From assembly GCA_052390115.1 (NCBI GenBank), contig JBQTHE010000006.1:1-64000 (forward strand): a stretch of 64,000 bases of DNA, read 5' to 3'. The stretch comes from GCA-003244245 sp052390115 (lineage in GTDB: Bacteria; Actinomycetota; Actinomycetes; Mycobacteriales; Pseudonocardiaceae). The notes under the pieces are model-generated. The model made no database searches. It saw only the letters and a program-made list of their open reading frames with translations, and was not told the origin of the DNA. This document shows, one piece after another, positions 33,661 to 42,637 of the stretch (the stretch's first letter is position 1; each line of letters begins with the position of its first letter). The translations under genes and the position numbers were made by a program.

Positions 33661-34698
33661 TCAGCCTCCCGGCGGCAGGAATCCCACCCGGTCGTACACC
33701 ACCTGCACGGTCCGAGCGGCGACGGCACGGGCCCGTTCGGCGCCCCGGGCCAGCAGCTTGTCCAGCTCGGCCGGATCATCGGTGTAGCCGGCCACCTGCT
33801 GGCGCAGCGGGGTGACGAAGTCAGCGAGCGCCTCGGCCACATCAGCCTTCAGCGCGCCGTACCCCTGGCCCGCGTAAGCCGCGACGAGATCGTCGACGGT
33901 GCGCCCGGACAGCGCCGAGTAGATCACCAACAGGTTCGAGACGCCGGCCTTGGCGACCGGGTCGTAGTGGATCTCCCGTCCGGTGTCGGTGACCGCGGAG
34001 CGGATCTTCTTCGCGGACACCTTGGGGTCATCGAGCAGGTCGATCACACCGGCCGGCGAGGACGTCGACTTGCTCATCTTCGCCGTCGGTTCGGCCAGGT
34101 CGTAGATCTTCTCCGCGCCCTTGACGATGTGCGCCGCCGGCACGGTGAACGTCGGGCCGTAGCGGGAGTTGAACCGCTGGGCGAGATCCCTGGTGAGCTC
34201 GATGTGCTGGCGCTGGTCCTCACCCACCGGCACCCGGTCGGCCTGGTAGAGCAGGATGTCGGCGGCCTGCAGGATCGGGTAGGTGAACAGCCCGACCCCG
34301 ACCCGGTCGCCGCCGTGCTTGGCTGACTTGTCCTTGAACTGCGTCATCCGGGCGGCCTCGCCGAAGCCGGTGAGGCATTCCAGCACCCAGGACAGCTGGG
34401 TGTGCTCGGGTACGTGGCTCTGCACGAACACCGTGGAGCGATCCGGGTCGACGCCCAGCGCGAGCATCTGCGCCGCAGCCAGCCTGGTCCGGCGGCGCAG
34501 CCGTTCGGGATCCTGCTCGAGGGTGATCGCATGCAGGTCGACCACGCAGTAGAACGCTTCGTGATCGGACTGCAGCGCCACCCACTGCCGGACCGCGCCG
34601 AGGTAGTTGCCGAGGTGAAATGAGTCCGCGGTGGGCTGGATACCGGAGAGCACCCGGGGGCGCCCGCCCGGGACAGGATCGGTGACGGAAGACGGCAT
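33661..34698 (-). CDS. trpS: Tryptophanyl-tRNA synthetase
   Basis: A class I synthetase charging tRNA-Trp, with 345 residues from ATG 34698. The HIGH-type motif is PTADSFHLGNYLGA near residue 26. YCVVDLHAIT, QADILLYQADRVPVGEDQRQH (tryptophan site) and the KMSKS loop (PTAKMSKSTSS) follow. The frame is open upstream of the ATG without similarity. The conserved core RVLSGIQPTADSFHLG begins about 15 residues in, normal for actinobacteria. It is single copy in the window, with nothing odd. Confidence 0.96.
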   Translation of the reverse strand: MPSSVTDPVPGGRPRVLSGIQPTADSFHLGNYLGAVRQWVALQSDHEAFYCVVDLHAITLEQDPERLRRRTRLAAAQMLALGVDPDRSTVFVQSHVPEHTQLSWVLECLTGFGEAARMTQFKDKSAKHGGDRVGVGLFTYPILQAADILLYQADRVPVGEDQRQHIELTRDLAQRFNSRYGPTFTVPAAHIVKGAEKIYDLAEPTAKMSKSTSSPAGVIDLLDDPKVSAKKIRSAVTDTGREIHYDPVAKAGVSNLLVIYSALSGRTVDDLVAAYAGQGYGALKADVAEALADFVTPLRQQVAGYTDDPAELDKLLARGAERARAVAARTVQVVYDRVGFLPPGG

Positions 34699-34784
34699 GC
34701 CGAGATTGTTGCAGCCGGGACGACACGCCCTCATCGGGATTAGGCGGTGTCCCGGTCGGCTGTGTCCTCGGCCGCCCGGGAAGA

Positions 34785-35123
34785 TCAGCCGACCGGTTCG
34801 CTGCAGTTGCTGCCCGGCGCCGGCTCGAGATACTGCTGCGCGGCCCAGCGGTCGGGCCCGAGCTGCCGGTAGCCGTTGCGGGTCGTCAGGTCGGCGGGGA
34901 CCACCGCTCCCCCGGCGAGTGTCTCCACGACCGGATCGCTTTCGCCGGGACCGGACCGCACGTTGAGGGCGTCCGCGGTAACCGTCATCGTGCACGGCCG
35001 CGACCCGCCGGCTCCACGATCCTGCCCGGTACCACGATCCGGCCCGGTACTCAGCACGATCACAGCCACCAGCGCGGCCCCCCCCACGAGCCACTGCCAC
35101 CTCTTCGAAGACTTCCCAGCCAC
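34785..35123 (-). CDS. Membrane-anchored SH3-type (SH3b) protein
   Basis: A 112-residue protein from GTG 35123. A basic N-terminus (KSSKRW) precedes one membrane helix (WLVGGAALVAVIVLS). A glycine-rich spacer leads to a single bacterial SH3 domain (VTADALNVRSGPGESDPVVETL ... RWAAQQYLEP, broken here at conserved points). Such domains bind peptidoglycan or target cell-wall enzymes. Two cysteines at the domain ends (RPCTMTV and SNCSE) could form a disulfide outside the cell. An earlier start is possible but would overlap icd. Confidence 0.72.
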   Translation of the reverse strand: MAGKSSKRWQWLVGGAALVAVIVLSTGPDRGTGQDRGAGGSRPCTMTVTADALNVRSGPGESDPVVETLAGGAVVPADLTTRNGYRQLGPDRWAAQQYLEPAPGSNCSEPVG

Positions 35124-35158
35124 CGGTCCACTCTCCGCTGTCCGTCCAGTGATCAAGG

Positions 35159-36376
35159 TCAGCGCACGGCCTGCCGCAACCCCCCGTCGAGTTCGTCGAG
35201 GAAGGCCTCGGTGGTCAGGAACGGGGTGTCCGGGCCGACCAGCAGGGCCAGGTCCTTCGTCATCTTGCCGCTCTCGACGGTGTCGATGCAGACCTGTTCC
35301 AGGATCTCGGCGAAACGGGTGACCTCTGGGGTGCCATCCAGCGCGCCCCGGTGCCGCAGACCTCCGGTCCACGCGAAGATCGACGCGATCGGGTTGGTCG
35401 AGGTGGGCTTGCCCTGCTGATGCTGCCGGAAATGCCGGGTTACCGTACCGTGCGCGGCCTCCGCCTCGATGATCCGGCCATCCGGGGTCATCAGCACGCT
35501 CGTCATCAGGCCCAACGAGCCGAAGCCCTGGGCAACGGTGTCGGACTGCACATCGCCGTCGTAGTTCTTGCAGGCCCAGACATAGCCGCCGGACCATTTC
35601 AACGCGGCCGCCACCATGTCGTCGATCAATCGGTGCTCGTAGGTGAGGCCGTGCTCCTCGAACTCGGCCTTGAACTCCGACTCATAGATCTCGGCGAAGA
35701 CGTCTTTGAACATGCCGTCGTAGGCCTTGAGGATCGTGTTCTTGGTCGACAGGTACACCGGGTAACCGCGGGCCAGGCCGTAGCGCAGCGAAGCGCGGGC
35801 GAAGTCCTCGATGGACCTGCGGAAGTTGAACATCCCGAGTGCGACACCGCCCCCTTCCGGAAACCTGGCCACCTCGATCTGCAGCGGCTCACGGCCGTCG
35901 TCGGGGGTGTAGGTGATCGTCACGGTGCCCGGCCCGGGGACCGTGAAGTCGCTGGCCTTGTACTGGTCACCGTGCGCGTGGCGGCCGATGATGATCGGCT
36001 TGGTCCAGTGCGGCACCAGGCGGGGGACGTTCGAGCAGACGATCGGTTCACGGAAGATCACGCCGCCGAGGATGTTGCGGATCGTGCCGTTGGGCGAGCG
36101 CCACATCTTCTTCAGACCGAACTCCTCGACGCGCGCCTCGTCGGGGGTGATGGTGGCGCACTTCACGCCCACCCCATGCTTGGCGATCGCGTGTGCGGCA
36201 TCGACGGTGACCTGGTCATCGGTGGCGTCCCGGTGCTCGATGCCGAGGTCGTAGTAGTCGAGGGTGATGTCGAGGTAGGGGTGGATCAGCCGGTTGCGAA
36301 TGAACTGCCAGATGATCCGGGTCATCTCGTCGCCATCGAGCTCGACGACGGTCCCTGTCACTTTGATCTTGCCCAC
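35159..36376 (-). CDS. icd: NADP-dependent isocitrate dehydrogenase (homodimeric type)
   Basis: Decarboxylates isocitrate to 2-oxoglutarate with NADP reduction in the TCA cycle. It has 405 residues, the length of the eukaryote-like subfamily II. Motifs are VVELDGDEMTRIIWQFIR at the N-terminus, ITPDEARVEEFGLKKMWRSPNGTIRN (substrate serine in the SPNG loop), NVPRLVPHW, the metal-site aspartates in NYDGDVQSDTVAQGFGSLG and the NADP segment EAAHGTVTRHFRQHQ. It starts at GTG 36376. Mycobacterial icd1 is the nearest counterpart I know. Confidence 0.95.
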   Translation of the reverse strand: MGKIKVTGTVVELDGDEMTRIIWQFIRNRLIHPYLDITLDYYDLGIEHRDATDDQVTVDAAHAIAKHGVGVKCATITPDEARVEEFGLKKMWRSPNGTIRNILGGVIFREPIVCSNVPRLVPHWTKPIIIGRHAHGDQYKASDFTVPGPGTVTITYTPDDGREPLQIEVARFPEGGGVALGMFNFRRSIEDFARASLRYGLARGYPVYLSTKNTILKAYDGMFKDVFAEIYESEFKAEFEEHGLTYEHRLIDDMVAAALKWSGGYVWACKNYDGDVQSDTVAQGFGSLGLMTSVLMTPDGRIIEAEAAHGTVTRHFRQHQQGKPTSTNPIASIFAWTGGLRHRGALDGTPEVTRFAEILEQVCIDTVESGKMTKDLALLVGPDTPFLTTEAFLDELDGGLRQAVR

Positions 36377-36452
36377 CGGCCGGGCACTCCTCTCGGCTCA
36401 CCCCTCAACGGATCCAGCGTACCTAGCAAGATCTCGGCTAACGTGGTCCGGC

Positions 36453-37238
36453 GTGCTCGCCTGCTACCTCCGGCTGATCCGCGCCGGTTTCCGGCGGTAC
36501 TCGACCTACTGGCAGGCGGTGCTCGCCGGGCTGGCTACCAACGTGGTCTTCGGCTTCATGCGGTGCGCGGTGCTGCTCACCGTGTTCGCCGGCAGCGCCC
36601 AGGTCGCCGGCTACGACCCATCCCGCACGGTCACCTTCGTCTGGATCGGCCAGGGTCTGATCGCGGTGGTGCTGATCTGGGGCAACACCGACTTCGGGGA
36701 GCGGGTGCGCAGCGGCGACGTCGCCGTCGATCTGCTCCGCCCGCTGGACCTACAGGCCGCGTTGCTGGCCGAGGATCTGGGCCGGGCCGGCTTCGCGCTG
36801 CTGACCCGGTTCACCGTTCCGCTGCTGGTCGGGTTGGCCTTCTTCGACCTGACACTGCCCGGCTCGGCGCTGCGCTGGACGGCGTTCGGTCTCAGCGTGC
36901 TGCTCGCCATCCTGGTCAGCTTCGCGATCCGGTTCCTGCTGAATCTGGCGGCGTTCTGGCTGCTGGACTGGCGCGGGCTGCTGTCCCTGTACGGTGCGGT
37001 CAGCGCCGTGCTGGCCGGGCTGGCGATCCCGATCGCGTTCTTCCCAGGCTGGGCCAGGGCGGCGATCTGGGCGACGCCGTTCCCGGCGATCATCCAGGCG
37101 CCGATCGACATCGCCATCGGCACGGGCACGGTGCTGCTCCTGTTGGCCCACCAGCTGGCCTGGGCGGTCGCGCTGCTCGCGGTGGGACGGCTGGTGCTGG
37201 CCAGGGCGGTACGGACGCTGGTGATCCAGGGTGGGTGA
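36453..37238 (+). CDS. ABC-2-type transporter permease, first subunit
   Basis: A 261-residue protein with about six hydrophobic helices, including LATNVVFGFMRCAVLLTVFAG, FLLNLAAFWLLDWRGLLSLYG and VLLLLAHQLAWAVALLAVG. The loop DVAVDLLRPLDLQAALLAEDLGR is typical of the ABC2_membrane_6/DUF990-like group. It starts at GTG 36453. Its last codons overlap the next permease by 8 bp. With the two following genes it makes a complete exporter of two permeases plus an ATPase. The cargo is unknown; related sets export drugs or lipids. Confidence 0.88.
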   Translation: MLACYLRLIRAGFRRYSTYWQAVLAGLATNVVFGFMRCAVLLTVFAGSAQVAGYDPSRTVTFVWIGQGLIAVVLIWGNTDFGERVRSGDVAVDLLRPLDLQAALLAEDLGRAGFALLTRFTVPLLVGLAFFDLTLPGSALRWTAFGLSVLLAILVSFAIRFLLNLAAFWLLDWRGLLSLYGAVSAVLAGLAIPIAFFPGWARAAIWATPFPAIIQAPIDIAIGTGTVLLLLAHQLAWAVALLAVGRLVLARAVRTLVIQGG

Positions 37239-38034
37239 GCGCCTCGTGGTCTACCGCAGCCTGCTGGCCGCGTCGGTGCGCAGCCAGCTGGCCTACCCGA
37301 CCTCGTTCGCGCTGCAGTGCGCCGCGCTGGCGCTGATCCAGCTCCAGAACATGGTGGTCATCCTGGTGCTGTTCTCCCGGGTCGGTGAGATGGGCGGGTT
37401 CACCCGGCAGGAGGTGCTGCTGATCTTCGGCCTGGCCGGGATCTCCTTCGGGCTGGCCGACCTGCTGGTCGGCCCACTGGACCAGCTCGGTCGGCTGGTC
37501 CGCACCGGGACGCTGGACGCGCTGCTACTGCGGCCGCTGTCTGTCATGGCCCAGATCTGCGCTTCCGACTTCGCGCTACGCCAGCTCGGCAAGGTCGCCA
37601 CCGGGCTCGCCGTGCTCGGCTACGTGCTGGCCACCTCGGAGATCTCCTGGACGCCACTGCGGGTGGCGGTGCTGCTGATCACCCCGCTGACCGGTCTGGT
37701 CCTGCTCGGCGCGATCTGGGTGGTGGCCAGCGCCACCACGTTCTGGCTGGTAGACGGCACAGAACTGCCCAACACCGTGACGTATGGCTCCGGCATGTTC
37801 ACCTCCTACCCGATGTCGATTTACTCCGGGTGGCTGCTGCGGCTGATGGCGTTCGTGGTGCCCGGCGCGTTCGTCGCCTACTACCCGGCGCTGGCGATCC
37901 TCGGCAAGTCAGACCCGCTCGGGCTGTCCCCGGTGCTGCAGTACAGCGCGCCGCTGGTGGCGGTGCTCGCGGCCGGCATTGCCGCCCTGGCCTGGCGGGC
38001 CGGCCTGCGCCACTACGTCGGCACTGGATCATGA
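37231..38034 (+). CDS. ABC-2-type transporter permease, second subunit
   Basis: A 267-residue permease homologous in layout to the previous gene: an N-terminal amphipathic segment, then about six membrane helices. LVGPLDQLGRLVRTGTLDALLLRP is the conserved loop shared by this group. It starts at GTG 37231 inside the end of the first permease and finishes in an ATGA overlap with the ATPase gene. Three-way overlap indicates one operon with balanced translation. Confidence 0.88.
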   Translation: MGERLVVYRSLLAASVRSQLAYPTSFALQCAALALIQLQNMVVILVLFSRVGEMGGFTRQEVLLIFGLAGISFGLADLLVGPLDQLGRLVRTGTLDALLLRPLSVMAQICASDFALRQLGKVATGLAVLGYVLATSEISWTPLRVAVLLITPLTGLVLLGAIWVVASATTFWLVDGTELPNTVTYGSGMFTSYPMSIYSGWLLRLMAFVVPGAFVAYYPALAILGKSDPLGLSPVLQYSAPLVAVLAAGIAALAWRAGLRHYVGTGS

Positions 38035-38969
38035 GTGCGCTGATCGAGATTGACGGGCTGCGCCGAGAATTCCGGCGCAAGCGCGGGGTTCGGCTGGCCG
38101 CGGTGGACGGGGTGACGCTGACCGTCGCGCCTGGCGAGTCGGTCGGCGTGCTCGGACCTAACGGGGCCGGCAAGTCGACAACGATCAAGATGCTGACCGG
38201 GATCCTGGTGCCGACCGCAGGCCGGGTCCGGGTGTGCGGGCTGGATCCCGTGCGGCAGCGACGTGAGCTGGCCAGGCGGATCGGTGTGGTGTTCGGGCAG
38301 CGCAGCCAGCTGTGGTGGGATCTGCCGCTGGCCGAGAGCTTCACGCTGCTGCGAACGATCCACCGGGTATCGCTCGCCGACCATGTCCGACGTCTGGACG
38401 AGTGTGTCGAGCTGCTGGAGCTGGCGCCGTTCCTGGCGACCCCCGTGCGCCAGCTCTCACTGGGCCAGCGGATGCGCGGCGAGGTCACCGCGGCCCTGCT
38501 GCACTCACCGGAACTGCTGGTCCTGGATGAGCCGACGGTCGGTCTCGACCTGATCAGCAAGGAGCGGCTGCGGGTGTTCCTGGCCCGCGCCAACGCCGTC
38601 GACGGGGTCACCCTGCTGCTCACCACGCACGACCTGCCGGACGTCGAGCGGCTGTGCCGGCGGCTGGTCGTGATCGACCACGGACGGGTGCTGGTGGACG
38701 GCTCGCTGGACGACCTACGCCGCCGTTTCGGCGGCGCCCGCCGGCTGGTGGTGGATCTGGAGCAGCCTGAGGCGGCACTCGACGGGCTGCCCGGCGTCCT
38801 CGACGTCACAGTCGAGGCAAACGGCCTGCGCCAGCAACTGTCCTTCTCCGCCGACCAGACCAGCGCCGCACAGCTGATCGCCGCAGTAGTCGCCCGGGTA
38901 GCGGTACGCGACCTGCAGGTGGTCGAACCATCCATAGAAGACGTCGTCCGCACCCTCTACACCACCTGA
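38031..38969 (+). CDS. ABC transporter ATP-binding protein
   Basis: A 312-residue ATPase that would drive the two preceding permeases. Walker A is GVLGPNGAGKSTTIKMLTG, the signature is LSLGQRMRGE (unusual LSLGQ instead of LSGGQ, seen in this group), Walker B is LLVLDEPTVGLD and the switch histidine is in LLTTHDLPD. A C-terminal domain of about 80 residues after the ATPase (RRLVVDLEQPEAALDGLPGV) is typical for drug-export ATPases of the NatA/YadG kind. It begins on the ATGA overlap. A perfect hairpin follows 10 bp after the stop. Confidence 0.92.
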   Translation: MSALIEIDGLRREFRRKRGVRLAAVDGVTLTVAPGESVGVLGPNGAGKSTTIKMLTGILVPTAGRVRVCGLDPVRQRRELARRIGVVFGQRSQLWWDLPLAESFTLLRTIHRVSLADHVRRLDECVELLELAPFLATPVRQLSLGQRMRGEVTAALLHSPELLVLDEPTVGLDLISKERLRVFLARANAVDGVTLLLTTHDLPDVERLCRRLVVIDHGRVLVDGSLDDLRRRFGGARRLVVDLEQPEAALDGLPGVLDVTVEANGLRQQLSFSADQTSAAQLIAAVVARVAVRDLQVVEPSIEDVVRTLYTT

Positions 38970-38978
38970 CCCCCTTTT

Positions 38979-39044
38979 CCGCGTTCTGGATGCAGACTGC
39001 TGCTATTGGACCCGCTATCACAGCAGTCTGCATCCAGAACGCGG
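38979..39044. terminator. Perfect 24-bp-arm hairpin between convergent genes
   Basis: Arms at 38979-39002 and 39021-39044 match exactly over 24 bp (CCGCGTTCTGGATGCAGACTG...), around an 18-nt loop. It lies between the ABC ATPase and the DUF2252 gene, which converge, so it can terminate both. The right arm also encodes part of the last 11 residues of the DUF2252 protein, whose stop lies in the loop. Confidence 0.8.
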
Positions 39045-40409
39045 AGAGTCCTGGTGGGTGGAGCGCACGCCGGGGATCTCGTCGTTGCGGAAGGCGTCGA
39101 CGAACAGCCGGTGGTCGTCGCGCACCACCGCCGCGTACTCCCGGGCGAACGCTGTCAACCAGGTGACGAACTCGGCCTCCCGGTCGCCGATCACCGCGGC
39201 GATCGCCTCCTCGGTCTGGAACGGCACCAGGGTGTGGTCGGAGTCGGAGTCCGAAACGCAGTGCACCTTCGCGGTGGCCCGGCCCAGATAGTCCAGCACC
39301 GGCGCGATCTCGTCGGGCTCGGTCAGCTCAGTCCAGTCCAGGTCGGTGACGTACGGGGACAGCTCCGAGACCACGTAGCCCACCCCGTCCAGCTCGGTGT
39401 ACCCCAGCAGCGGGTCGGCGTGTGCCTGCAACGCGCGCTGCGAGATGGCGGTGCGGTGGCCGTGGTGCTTGAAGTAGGACGCAATCCGCTCGTCGGTGAC
39501 CACCCGGGACACGGCCGCGATGTTGCCCTGTTTCATCGACAGCACCACGTCGTTGTCCAGCGCCTGGTTGAATCCCTCGATCAGCACGTTATAGGCGGGC
39601 AGCCCGGCGCTGCCGATGCCGAAGCCACTGCGCCCGACGACGTCCTTGATCGTGTAGGCGATGCCACGGAACTTCTTGCTCTCCGGGATGGTGTCCAGGT
39701 AGCGCTCGAACGCCGCACACACGCCATCGCGCTCGGCAGAATCCAGCCGCCGCACCCCAGGCCCTTCTCGAAACCGGCGGTCGAATCCCTCCGTCTCGGT
39801 GACCGACTCCAGCAGCCCGAAGCGGCTGCGCAGCCGGGCCAGCTGCAGCACCTGGTGGATCACCCCCTCGGTGGTGTTCAGGCGCAGCGAGAAGTCGCGG
39901 TCGTCGTCGACGTCGAGGAACTGCCGCACCTGGTCGGTGTAGGCCCGGACGTAGGCCGCGACCAAGGCGTCGATGTCGGTGTCGGACAGCGCCTTGCGCC
40001 AGCCGAGCAGCGCGACGCTGGCCACCATCCGCTGCAGATCCCAGGTGAAGTGCCCGACGTAGGCCTCGTCGAAGTCGTTCACGTCGAAGATCAGCACCCC
40101 GTTGCCGTCCATGTAGGTGCCGAAGTTCTCCGCGTGCAGGTCACCCTGGATCCACACCCTGCTGGTCCGCTCATCGGCCCACGGGTCGTCCAGTGCGGCC
40201 ATGTCGGCGTAGAACAGGCAGTCGCTGCCGCGGTAGAAGGCGAACGGGTCGGCGGCCATCTTGCGGAACTTGGTGCGAAACGCCGCCGGAGCGGCCGCCA
40301 TGAGCGGGGCGAAGGCGTCGGCCAGCGTCTCGACGATCCGATGCCGCCGCCCCTCCGCGTCATCGACGAGCAAGGTCTCGGTCAGCAGCGTCTCGGAGGA
40401 GGGCACCAT
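39018..40409 (-). CDS. DUF2252 family protein
   Basis: A 463-residue protein of the DUF2252 family, which has a kinase-like fold judging from conserved motifs: VWIQGDLHAENFGTYMD (catalytic-loop-like), IFDVNDFDEAYVGHFTWDL (metal aspartates), RGIAYTIKDVVGRSGFGIGS and VLSMKQGNIAAVS. The biochemical role is unknown. ATG 40409 is preferred because it opens the conserved sequence; the upstream frame only reads through two palindromic repeats. The final residues (DSPRSGCRLL) come from the terminator hairpin, so the natural stop may have been lost. Confidence 0.88.
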   Translation of the reverse strand: MVPSSETLLTETLLVDDAEGRRHRIVETLADAFAPLMAAAPAAFRTKFRKMAADPFAFYRGSDCLFYADMAALDDPWADERTSRVWIQGDLHAENFGTYMDGNGVLIFDVNDFDEAYVGHFTWDLQRMVASVALLGWRKALSDTDIDALVAAYVRAYTDQVRQFLDVDDDRDFSLRLNTTEGVIHQVLQLARLRSRFGLLESVTETEGFDRRFREGPGVRRLDSAERDGVCAAFERYLDTIPESKKFRGIAYTIKDVVGRSGFGIGSAGLPAYNVLIEGFNQALDNDVVLSMKQGNIAAVSRVVTDERIASYFKHHGHRTAISQRALQAHADPLLGYTELDGVGYVVSELSPYVTDLDWTELTEPDEIAPVLDYLGRATAKVHCVSDSDSDHTLVPFQTEEAIAAVIGDREAEFVTWLTAFAREYAAVVRDDHRLFVDAFRNDEIPGVRSTHQDSPRSGCRLL

Positions 40410-40411
40410 GA

Positions 40412-40476
40412 CTGCATTCTGGCCCCAGAACGCAGCACAGCGGGCCCGATAACTGCATTCTGTCCCCAGCACGCAG
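40412..40476. repeat. Two copies of a short palindrome upstream of the DUF2252 gene
   Basis: CTGCATTCTGG-CC-CCAGAACGCAG at 40412-40435 is an 11-bp inverted repeat with one mismatch. A diverged copy, CTGCATTCTGTCCCCAGCACGCAG, is at 40453-40476, 41 bp away. They fill the gap between the mdh stop and the DUF2252 start. Their core (GCGTTCTGG / GCATTCTGG) resembles the arms of the hairpin at 38979, so the three may belong to one element family. Confidence 0.7.
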
Positions 40477-40484
40477 TGTTCGAT

Positions 40485-41441
40485 CTACAAGTGCTGGATG
40501 TCGGACTGCTTGGCGCGGACGGACTCGGCGGCCTTTCGCAGGTCGGCTAGCTCGTCGTCAGTCAACGGGGTCTCCACCACCCGGCGTACCCCTGACCGGC
40601 CCAGCTCGGCGGTGACGCCCAGGTAGACACCGGAGATCCCGTACTCGCCGTCCACCCAGGCACAGACCGGCAGCACCGCACCGGAGTCCTGGTGCACCGC
40701 GCGCACCATCCGGGCCGCCGCGGCCGACGGGGCGTAATACGCGGACCCGGTCTTGAGCAGGGCCACCACCTCGGCACCCCCGTTCCGGGTGCGGGTGACC
40801 AGCTCGTCGATCTTCTCGGCGGGCAGCAGGTCAGGCAGCGGCGTGCCGTTCACCGTGCAGGCGCTGGGCACCGGGACCATGGTGTCACCGTGCGAACCCA
40901 GCGTGAGGGTGCGCACCGAGGACACCGGGACGGCGAGTTCCTCGGCGACGAAGTTGGTGAACCGCGCGGTGTCGAGCATCCCGGCCTGACCCATCACCCG
41001 CTGGCGGGGGAACCCGGTAGCGAGTTGGGCCAGCGCGGTCATCTCGTCCAGCGGGTTGGACACCACGATGACGACCGCGTCGGGGGCGTGCCGTGCGACG
41101 TTCTCCGCGACCTGCCGGACGATCCGGGCGTTGGTCTCGATCAGGTCCATCCGGCTCATCCCCGGCTTGCGAGGCAACCCGGCGGTGACCACGACGATGT
41201 CGCTGCCGGCGATCACCTGGTAGCCGGCGCCGTCGCGGCCGGTGGTCTGGCCGACGATCCTGGTCTCGAAGCCCTCCACCGGCCGGGACTGGTTCAGATC
41301 CAGCGCCAGACCCTCCGGCCTGCCCTCGATGATGTCGGTGAGCACGACTGTGTCGAACAGGTCGTACTCAGCCAGCCGCTGCGCGGTGGTCGAACCGTAG
41401 AAGCCGGCCCCGATGACCGCGACCTGACCGAAACGTGCCAT
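40485..41441 (-). CDS. mdh: Malate dehydrogenase (lactate-dehydrogenase-like type)
   Basis: Interconverts malate and oxaloacetate with NAD. It has 318 residues. The N-terminal nucleotide-binding motif is VAVIGAGFYGSTTAQRLAE. VVVTAGLPRKPGMSRMDLIETN holds the substrate-discriminating arginine after RKPGMSR. VIVVSNPLDEMTALA has aspartate where lactate enzymes differ, and SHGDTMVPVPS carries the catalytic histidine. The combination favours malate over lactate. It starts at ATG 41441. The MDH type differs from the ~330-residue cytosolic-type MDH found in many actinomycetes. Confidence 0.92.
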   Translation of the reverse strand: MARFGQVAVIGAGFYGSTTAQRLAEYDLFDTVVLTDIIEGRPEGLALDLNQSRPVEGFETRIVGQTTGRDGAGYQVIAGSDIVVVTAGLPRKPGMSRMDLIETNARIVRQVAENVARHAPDAVVIVVSNPLDEMTALAQLATGFPRQRVMGQAGMLDTARFTNFVAEELAVPVSSVRTLTLGSHGDTMVPVPSACTVNGTPLPDLLPAEKIDELVTRTRNGGAEVVALLKTGSAYYAPSAAAARMVRAVHQDSGAVLPVCAWVDGEYGISGVYLGVTAELGRSGVRRVVETPLTDDELADLRKAAESVRAKQSDIQHL

Positions 41442-41476
41442 TCCGGCAGGCTACCAAGCACCCAGGGCGCCCCGAT

Positions 41477-41764
41477 TCAGCCGGCGTCCAGCGGCCCCCC
41501 GACGATGGTCAGTGCCACCGCCAGCATGAGCAGCCCGAAGACGCCGTAGGTGAGCACGTCCACCGCGCGGCGGCGGATCCCGAGCAACCCGGTCCGCTCC
41601 GGCGGGAGCAGCGCCCGCAACCCCGCGGCCAGCAGCAACGCACCGCCGATGATCACCGTGCCTTCCCGCCAGTGATACTGCGCGATGCGCACCATGCCAA
41701 CCAGCACCACGGCCAGCACCAGACCGAAGGTCAGCTGCGGCCGCAGGCTCGTCCGCCCGGTCAC
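41477..41764 (-). CDS. DUF3017 membrane protein
   Basis: A 95-residue protein with three hydrophobic helices (FGLVLAVVLVGMVRIA, GTVIIGGALLLAAGLRAL and VLTYGVFGLLMLAVALTIVGG) and a basic loop RRRAVD. It starts with a GTG that overlaps the folD stop (GTGA). The folD-DUF3017 pair is conserved in actinobacteria. Function is unknown. It ends 35 bp before the mdh start, so it may be co-transcribed with mdh downstream. Confidence 0.9.
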   Translation of the reverse strand: MTGRTSLRPQLTFGLVLAVVLVGMVRIAQYHWREGTVIIGGALLLAAGLRALLPPERTGLLGIRRRAVDVLTYGVFGLLMLAVALTIVGGPLDAG

Positions 41765-42615
41765 GGCAAGCTGGCCCGCTCGGCGACCTCGACGACGTTG
41801 ACGAGCAGCATCGCCCTGGTCATCGGCCCGATCCCACCAGGGACCGGCGACAGATACCCGGCGACCTCGGCCACCGCCGGGTCGACGTCGCCGACCAGCC
41901 CGGCGCCGGTCCGGCTGATCCCGACGTCCACCACCGCGGCGCCCGGCTTGACCATGTCGGTCGTGATCAGGCCGGGGCGCCCGGTCGCAGCAACCACGAT
42001 GTCGGCCCGGGACACCTCGGCGGCCAGGTCCCGGGTGCCGGTGTGGCAGAGCGTGACCGTGGCGTTCTCACTGCGCCGGGTCAGAAGCAACCCCAGCGGG
42101 CGGCCGACGGTGATGCCCCGGCCCACGACGGTCACAGTCGCACCGGCCAGCGGCACGTCGAAGCGGCGCAGCAACTCCACGATCCCGCGCGGGGTGCAGG
42201 GCAGCGGCCCCGACCCACCGAGCACCAGCAGGCCCAGGTTCACCGGGTGCAGGCCGTCAGCGTCCTTACCAGGGTCGACCCGGGTAAGGACAGCGCCGGT
42301 GTCCAGGCCGGGAGGCAGCGGCAGCTGCACGAGGTAACCGGTGCACGCCGGATCGGCGTTCAGCTCGTCGATCACCGCGAACAGCTCGTCCTGGCTGGTG
42401 GTCGCGGGCAGGTCGCGGCGGATCGAGGTGATGCCGACCTTGGCACAGTCGCTGTGCTTGCCCCGCACGTAGGCATGCGAACCCGGATCGTCACCGACGA
42501 CGACGGTGCCCAACCCGGGGGTCACTCCGGCGCGGCGCAACGCTGCCACCCGGACCTGCAAATCCGCGAAGATTTCGTCCCTGGTCTTCTTGCCGTCCAG
42601 CACTGTCGCGCTCAC
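41761..42615 (-). CDS. folD: Bifunctional methylenetetrahydrofolate dehydrogenase/cyclohydrolase
   Basis: Converts methylene-THF to formyl-THF for purine and other one-carbon uses, such as the PurH/PurN products of this window. It has 284 residues from GTG 42615. Signatures are VGDDPGSHAYVRGKHSDCAKVGI (with the catalytic lysine in the KH-C region), GYLVQLPLPPG, PGKDADGLHPVN, PCTPRGIVELLRR, VVGRGITVGRPLGLLL and PVPGGIGPMTRAMLLVN. The cysteine-lysine pattern is intact. It is the first gene of the folD-DUF3017 unit. Confidence 0.96.
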   Translation of the reverse strand: MSATVLDGKKTRDEIFADLQVRVAALRRAGVTPGLGTVVVGDDPGSHAYVRGKHSDCAKVGITSIRRDLPATTSQDELFAVIDELNADPACTGYLVQLPLPPGLDTGAVLTRVDPGKDADGLHPVNLGLLVLGGSGPLPCTPRGIVELLRRFDVPLAGATVTVVGRGITVGRPLGLLLTRRSENATVTLCHTGTRDLAAEVSRADIVVAATGRPGLITTDMVKPGAAVVDVGISRTGAGLVGDVDPAVAEVAGYLSPVPGGIGPMTRAMLLVNVVEVAERASLP

Positions 42616-42637
42616 GGGGCCATCCTTGCACCGGGGC

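Noticed and set aside
35351..37336. 661-codon plus-strand frame opposite icd
   Set aside because: It is antisense to isocitrate dehydrogenase and then in another frame of the ABC permease. Its composition follows from GC-rich codons.
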